DNA from: Diphasiastrum complanatum
Taxonomy: Eukaryota; Streptophyta; Lycopodiopsida; Lycopodiales; Lycopodiaceae
DNA length: 64,000 nt
Direction: 5' to 3'
Assembly: GCA_029204225.1 (NCBI GenBank)
Contig: CM055095.1
Coordinates: forward strand, 60,340,540 to 60,404,539
Shown: in pieces, positions 59,448-64,000 of the stretch
How the letters are laid out: every line of letters begins with the position of its first letter
Position numbering within the stretch: the stretch's first letter is position 1
Position numbers and translations under genes: made by a program
Notes under the pieces: model-generated
Told to the model about the DNA's origin: nothing
Database searches by the model: none
What the model saw: only the letters and a program-made list of their open reading frames with translations

Positions 59448-60211
59448 AAACGAAAGCACATAATCCAGGTGGAAGCCATGGATTCTGTTTTCTAAGTGAG
59501 AAGCGGCTAAGAGGGACAATAGAGAGCCAGCGGTGAACTACTGCTTTGTATTGGCCTTAATAGCTCGCTTGAGCTCACCAGAAACAGTCTTGAACCAGTT
59601 ATATGGTTCAAGAGGGGCTTTGGCCAACTTGATGTGAGACTCCACTATCCTGTGAAGGATTTGAGATGTGATGTGGTCTTTCCTGAGGTTGCCAACCATC
59701 AGGATATGATTCAACAATTGGACAGTGGCATGGATGGAAGGCTCGGTGATGGCTTCTAGAAGGTAACCATCATTAGTCCAATGCAGATCCTTGGTAAGGT
59801 AAATGTATGGCTTGATGGCCTATTTAGCGTGCTTGTGATTGGGTGAGGCGTGCGTACTGGATGAGATTCCTATAGCTGCAAGTACGGCCTCAGTGACGCG
59901 CACCTTGTGTGTGGCTCCTTGGAAGGTAATGTAAACTTGGATTTCTCTTCCTTCCACGAACTGAAGGCAAGAGTGATGAAGTCCATATTGATGCGTCCTG
60001 AAAAGGCTCTCTCATAAATACCCATTGCAGTAAGTAGAGGCTCCGCAAGGGTCATCCACTGATTGACCATGCTTGTGATAGGAAGAATCATGATGTCCGT
60101 TGCAGATGGGACATCACGATGGATAGTATAGCGTGGAGACTGGGAAGTATCAATAGAAGACATGATGATCCAAAAGGAATTATAACCACGTGAGAATGTA
60201 TCAGAAGGCAA
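59448..60211 (-). pseudogene. Upstream part of the G2 3' ORF, frameshifted
   Basis: Frame 60211-59870: DTSQSPRYTIHRDVPSATDI, WMTLAEPLLTAMGIYERAFS, FITLAFSSWKEEKSKFT. It goes on in other frames with YLTKDLHWTNDGYLLEAITE and LAKAPLEPYNWFKTVSGELK. This order resembles the plant-transposon protein region (Transposase_32-like) of Athila-type ORFs; that is a weak call. A frameshift near 59930 and stops near 59818, 59540 and 59447 break it. Confidence 0.45.
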
Positions 60212-60497
60212 TGCAAAAAATTAAGAAGGCTTTGGTCGCAAGAAAAATTTGCAAGATCTTCGCTAGCACAAGTGAGGAATGAATCAAATTCAGCCAACTT
60301 ATAGGTGAATTTGGTGGGTCCATTACACTGAATAGTAGTTGGGTTGATCTGAACAAAAATTTGCAGGCATGTACAGTACTGTAAAAATAGGCTATAAAAA
60401 CCTTGGCAAAGGTTTCTAAGGATCTGAACCCAATACGCGAACATTTTCCAGGGCTGGCGAAGGATGAACCTTCGCCTAGGAGGGTCCTTCACCCAGA
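60212..60497 (-). other. Gypsy G2 spacer with CCTTCGCC motifs
   Basis: Minus strand, non-coding except for chance ORFs. Motif copies at 60402-60418 and at 60455-60478 (GCGAAGGATGAACCTTCGCC, itself palindromic). The element ends abruptly at about 60497. Confidence 0.55.
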
Positions 60498-61172
60498 TAC
60501 TGTCATAAATGTTTTTTTCCACAATCTGAAAGTCTTGGTGTAATTCATGGTATCTACCTTCAAGACGAATTTGCTTTCGACATAGCTGAGTTTATGACTC
60601 GCAGCCAAGATGGTTCTGAGCGTCAACTTATTTTGATTTGTGCGGACATTGATCATTTTGCTGCTGAGCCACCAACTCACGACTCAAATGAGTTTATTCT
60701 TTACTACGAGGGTTCTCTCTTTAATTGATTGATGGCCCTAGGTAGCAAACATAAGCTATTGATGGAAGCTAAGAGAATACATAGTGTTTTTTCTGATGTT
60801 GGAATTATTGGATCTGCTCCAACTTCTATGATTGAAGATGTAACATGAATGGAAATTGTTCCATGTATAGAAACAATTCCCTCTCCTATAGAACTAGAAA
60901 AACAAGCTTTGAAAAGAAGGAAAAAAATAACCACTTCAGGACCTAGAAAAGAAAGTCGTGAGGTCCAAATTGAAAGAGAGACTGCAAAAGCTATTGGGAC
61001 CGCCGAGAAAAGACTTGTGGAGCCGAGATTGGATCGATCGGTAATGCAATCCGGCTCTTATCGCAATGTATTAGACGATAAAGGGCTTACGGTCGAGGTA
61101 GAGCAAATCCCCGAGTTTGAGGGTGATGCAAATGTCAATCTAGACAATTTTGTAATTGATGATATCGTGTAA
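60498..61172 (+). pseudogene. Unrecognised gene Y, first part
   Basis: Open from the junction at 60498: SLGVIHGIYLQDEFAFDIAE, FMTRSQDGSERQLILICADI, DHFAAEPPTHDSNEFILYYE to a TGA at 60728; then SKHKLLMEAKRIHSVFSDVG and, after another TGA, a basic/acidic stretch (KQALKRRKKITTSGPRKESR) and VEVEQIPEFEGDANVNLDNF to a stop at 61170. The composition is convincingly coding. I know no matching family. Two in-frame stops suggest a dead copy. Confidence 0.4.
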
Positions 61173-61190
61173 ATATGGGGTAAAAATATA

Positions 61191-61735
61191 ATGTATCATA
61201 TAAAAAGCAAAAATATCCAGCGTGCCTCACTTTTCACAAACCAACGAGCTTTGGATTACTCGTTTGCTGAGAAGTTGTTTGCTGATTTGAGCAAGCCCAA
61301 TAGTCCACCACCCGCATCGATCAACGTCACTTTCAGGCCAATTTCATTCAAGAAAGGTGATGAGGAAGAAATTCTTTTTGAAGGCCCAACAATGTTTGAA
61401 AAGATGTATTGCAAATTCATGCGTGTTGACAGAGCATAGAATGAGCAGGTCTACACAGACACTTACCCAAAAGAGGTGGATCTCAATCCTGGATCCAGAT
61501 TGGATGGATTGTGTAAAATCGCTTTTTGTCATATTGTATTTTTGAGCCTATCGATGCTCAACATTTTGGTTATGCATGTAATGAATTTGCGAAGGATGCA
61601 TTAAATCAAAATAGGATACATCCTCGGATATTTGATGCCACTTTTAGGTTTGTGCATGCCAAGATATGTATCTTTAAGAATGCATCTTGTTACATTCTTG
61701 AATCTGACAGACTCAATCATTAGAGAAAAGTTTAG
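61191..61735 (+). pseudogene. Unrecognised gene Y, second part
   Basis: SLFTNQRALDYSFAEKLFAD, PASINVTFRPISFKKGDEEE, LFEGPTMFEKMYCKFMRVDR, a TAG at 61437, then EQVYTDTYPKEVDLNPG. After a frameshift near 61530 the track continues EPIDAQHFGYACNEFAKDAL, NQNRIHPRIFDATFRFVHAK, ASCYILESDRLNH to 61723. Same strand as part one and 18 bp after it, so probably one gene. Family unknown. Confidence 0.4.
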
Positions 61736-61767
61736 TTTGAAAAGGGCCCTATAAGGATTGCCACGTA

Positions 61768-61795
61768 GGCTGCCCGAGTTGTAACTCGGACAGCC
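61768..61795. repeat. Short hairpin
   Basis: GGCTGCCCGAGTT, then GT, then AACTCGGACAGCC: 13-bp arms with one mismatch, just after gene Y. Confidence 0.8.
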
Positions 61796-61977
61796 AAGTA
61801 TAGTAAAATTAAAAAAAAAAATCAAATCATTAATGCGTAAAAAATAGAAAATAACAAGTGTGAGAAATTGCTTGAAAAAATTCAAATTCAATGAGAGGGG
61901 ATATGCTATATTGGATTAAAAAAAAATTAAGTTATAGTGAAAAGAGAGAGAAAAACAAGACTAACTTATATTGCACG

Positions 61978-61980
<3 letters not shown>

Positions 61981-62029
<49 letters not shown>
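61981..62029. repeat. (AG)n microsatellite
   Basis: 49-bp AG run before the GC-rich foldback. Confidence 0.95.
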
Positions 62030-62030
<1 letters not shown>

Positions 62031-62069
62031 TGTTTAAAGAGAGAGGGGGTCGCGCTCTCTTCGAGATGC

Positions 62070-62475
62070 TGACCCCACCCCAGATATCGAGCACCTAGCC
62101 CAGCCGGCCAGGTGACCCCACCCCCACCCACTGTTGTCCACGGGGGACGCGCCAGCACCAGTGCGCCCCCACCAACTATGTTGTTTCTGAGTGGGGGGAG
62201 AGGAGCATAGGCCAGGCTGGACGTGCAGATCAAGTGGGGAGAGGAGGAGCGCGTGCCAGACTGGCCCCGATTAATGCAACATGAAGACCTTTCCCCAATG
62301 CATCGGGGCCCGGGCTGCATGGCCAGCCTGGCCCTCGGTGCTCTCCTCTCACTTGGAAACAACAGAACTAGTGGGGGGCGCACTTGTGCCAGTGCCCCCC
62401 CTGTGGACAGGTGTGGTGGGTGTGGGGCCACTAGCCGCCTGGGCCAGGTGCTCGATATCCGGTGGTGCGCCCCGA
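62070..62475. mobile_element. GC-rich foldback element candidate
   Basis: Left arm about 62078-62235 and right arm about 62315-62466 are inverted, imperfect copies: GATATCGAGCACCT against AGGTGCTCGATATC, CCAGCACCAGTGCG against CGCACTTGTGCCAGTG, GGCCAGGCTGG against CCAGCCTGGCC. It is far more GC-rich than its surroundings. ORFs through it are chance. Confidence 0.7.
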
Positions 62476-62555
62476 ATGGGGCCAGAGTTTCAAAGGGGAC
62501 GCATTCCTTTTTCCAAGTGCGTGGCCTCCCCCCCCATTCCCTCATTTATATCTCA

Positions 62556-62579
62556 CCCCCCCCCCCCCCCCCCCCCCCC
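62556..62579. repeat. Poly-C run (24 C)
   Basis: Uninterrupted; preceded by a shorter C run at 62528-62535. Confidence 0.95.
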
Positions 62580-62837
62580 TTCTCGAATTTCAAGGTTTTT
62601 ACTTTAAAAAAAAATTCTTCTTCAACATGTTATTTAAAAAAAAATTGCCCTAGTTTTTTTGAGTAGATTTTCTACGTTACGTAGAAGTACACATGTACAT
62701 TTTTTATTGGTCTAGAGACTGCTTTAAAAGTTGAAAAAAAATAAAAAAACATCTTTTGAAAGGGCCATTTTCAAACTCAGACTTTCTCTAATGCATGATT
62801 CGGAATAGTAAAGAAAAAAGAGCAGTCTTTTAGAAAT

Positions 62838-62993
62838 CATGGAGCGTGCACGTGATCTATGGATCTCATTGAGTCGACCACACTTTTTTAAAGGAGTGAA
62901 GCTAAATCCTGAGCAACTGAAACAAATGAGAGCATTTTATCTCGGTTTGTGCGATGTCCTTGGCAGTAGTAATGTTGGATCTTTGTCAGGATA
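62838..62993 (+). other. Short unrecognised ORF upstream of ORF-X copy D
   Basis: MERARDLWISLSRPHFFKGV, then KLNPEQLKQMRAFYLGLCDV to a stop. It is about 50 codons and could be an exon of the gene that includes ORF-X. Confidence 0.25.
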
Positions 62994-63054
62994 ACACACA
63001 ATGACATCTTTGTATGAAAAATTTGAGTAGTACACAATAATAATCTTTCGTTTA

Positions 63055-63660
63055 GATGAAACATTCAATAATTATATGCAAGTCATGAAATTATATGTAA
63101 ATGATCAAATTTGCTATGATGAACCTGCATTGGGATCGAGGAAGACAAAAAACAAACCGATATCTATTCGATTGTTCAGATGTTTGAGGTATATGTCGAA
63201 CGCCATGTGCGATCGTATCCTAAAGAAGCTTGTAAATGGAAAATTGTATTTTGGAAGAAAAAAATAGAGAAAAACACATTGATAAAGGAGTTCTTCTTAT
63301 GGTTCATGAGATGGCTGCACAAAGTGTTGTACAGTATTTGCTTACTACAGAAGAAGACTTGCCTTCAGATGTGGACTACAATAAAGAGAGCATGAAACAA
63401 CTCTCAAAAATCATCGACCCAACTTTTTGTAGGAATTGGGTTAGAGCGCACTATGGAAAAGGCAAAGGTATAACTTCAAAATTGACTGGTTTTATACCTA
63501 TTCCCTTGAGAGTAGCTGTAGAAAATAACAAAATATCTTGCCGTCCACAATACTAAGCATGAAACTAGGACCTCTAGTAGCACTGAATGGAGGTTCTTCT
63601 ACAAAGTAAAAACTTCAAAAAATGAGGAGGCCATCTGTTGTGGAGTTGAAGAACCAAGTT
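63055..63660 (+). pseudogene. ORF-X copy D (with different upstream sequence)
   Basis: Upstream part LDETFNNYMQVMKLYVNDQI then YDEPALGSRKTKNKPISIR leads into LFRCLRYMSNAMCDRILKKL. In copies A and C the same place follows the transposase exon instead. The frame is intact over VVQYLLTTEEDLPSDV, where A and C have a 2-bp deletion. D then breaks at ENNKISCRP because of a small deletion (about 63528) and ends near 63665, joined to unrelated DNA. Confidence 0.5.
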
Positions 63661-63665
63661 TCATG

Positions 63666-63953
63666 GCACTTAATGGAAGTAGTAGTATATCTAGCGCCCC
63701 TCAGTGTATTGCAAAGAAGAAGAAGGAAGATTGCGCCCAGCTTAACACATGTTTTTTTACTATTTAAAAAAACGTTATGACCCAGTACATTCTGATCCAA
63801 AAGGGTCGGAATGGATTTCTAAGGGACACATATACAACAAACTAGTTAATACTTTATAAACTAAATAATGTCCACAACTTATATGCGACATCAAACCACA
63901 TATTTACATTTGTCATTTTAAATCAGAAAATTCTCTTAAACACATGGTTTTTA
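63666..63953. other. No gene seen
   Basis: AT-rich junction DNA between ORF-X copy D and an F-box fragment; includes (GAA)-rich and poly-T stretches. Confidence 0.5.
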
Positions 63954-64000
63954 ATGGCGGTGCCGCCTTGCATCCCCCAGCCCGGGGGCATTCCGCAAGC
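63954..64000 (-). pseudogene. F-box/kelch-like gene, fourth copy (window edge)
   Basis: Matches 22883-22929 with one mismatch (CATCCCCCAG for CATCTCCCAG). The minus strand reads part of ACGMPPGWEMQGGTA. It starts mid-gene and runs off the window, so its state is unknown. Confidence 0.7.

Noticed and set aside
62223-62666. 147-codon ORF in GC-rich DNA
   Set aside because: Runs through the foldback stem and the C24 run; composition artefact.

Overview
The window looks like repeat-rich nuclear DNA of a land plant. The evidence is plant-type Ty1/copia and Ty3/gypsy retroelements with plant primer-binding sites (TGGTATCAGGGC; a TTTGGCGC-type site), a CACTA/En-Spm (TNP2-type) transposase, F-box/kelch-like genes and GT-AG introns. 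The very many long (GA)n arrays and the intronless F-box style would suit a non-seed plant (bryophyte, lycophyte or fern), but that is inference. I saw no tRNA or rRNA gene, CRISPR array or bacterial operon.

Layout. 1-8410: a decayed CACTA transposase on the minus strand (about 2431-6480), flanked by two inverted copies of a composite block. The block is an unrecognised conserved reading frame, here called ORF-X, then a gypsy integrase zinc-finger fragment, a gypsy LTR holding (GA)n arrays, and the edge of an LTR-like repeat, here called R2. 8411-29772: a large palindrome-like inverted repeat with arms of about 7.9 and 8.1 kb and a 5.4-kb spacer. Each arm carries one intact intronless F-box/kelch-like gene (14201-15631 plus; 22292-23743 minus), preceded by purine-rich DNA, captured-gene debris and a gypsy gag. 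The spacer holds a dead copia element. 28950-35820: gypsy gag, then a copia RT fragment split by a solo LTR with a CCTTT target-site duplication. This block is duplicated further right with R2 and an unrecognised host-like stretch between the copies.

35824-39660: a third copy of the ORF-X block, again ending in R2. 39735-44960: captured-gene debris and the 5' part of a gypsy element (LTR, primer site, leader, truncated pol). 45200-50000: low-complexity DNA with (TA)n, GC-rich hairpin arrays, a 21-bp minisatellite, a hairpin MITE candidate and a six-unit satellite-like array. 50020-53745: a dead third F-box copy, a (GA)n array of about 315 bp and two more captured-gene copies. 53742-55680: LTR and interior of another retroelement. 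56422-60497: minus-strand 3' part of the gypsy family (LTR, polypurine tract, coiled-coil ORF). 60498-64000: an unrecognised broken gene, a GC-rich foldback, a C24 run, ORF-X copy D and the edge of a fourth F-box copy.

Only the two F-box genes look like functional host genes. Nearly everything else is mobile-element sequence in various states of decay. The best candidates for something undescribed are the inverted F-box pair with its conserved overlapping upstream ORF, and the ORF-X family, found in four places but recognised by me as no known domain.
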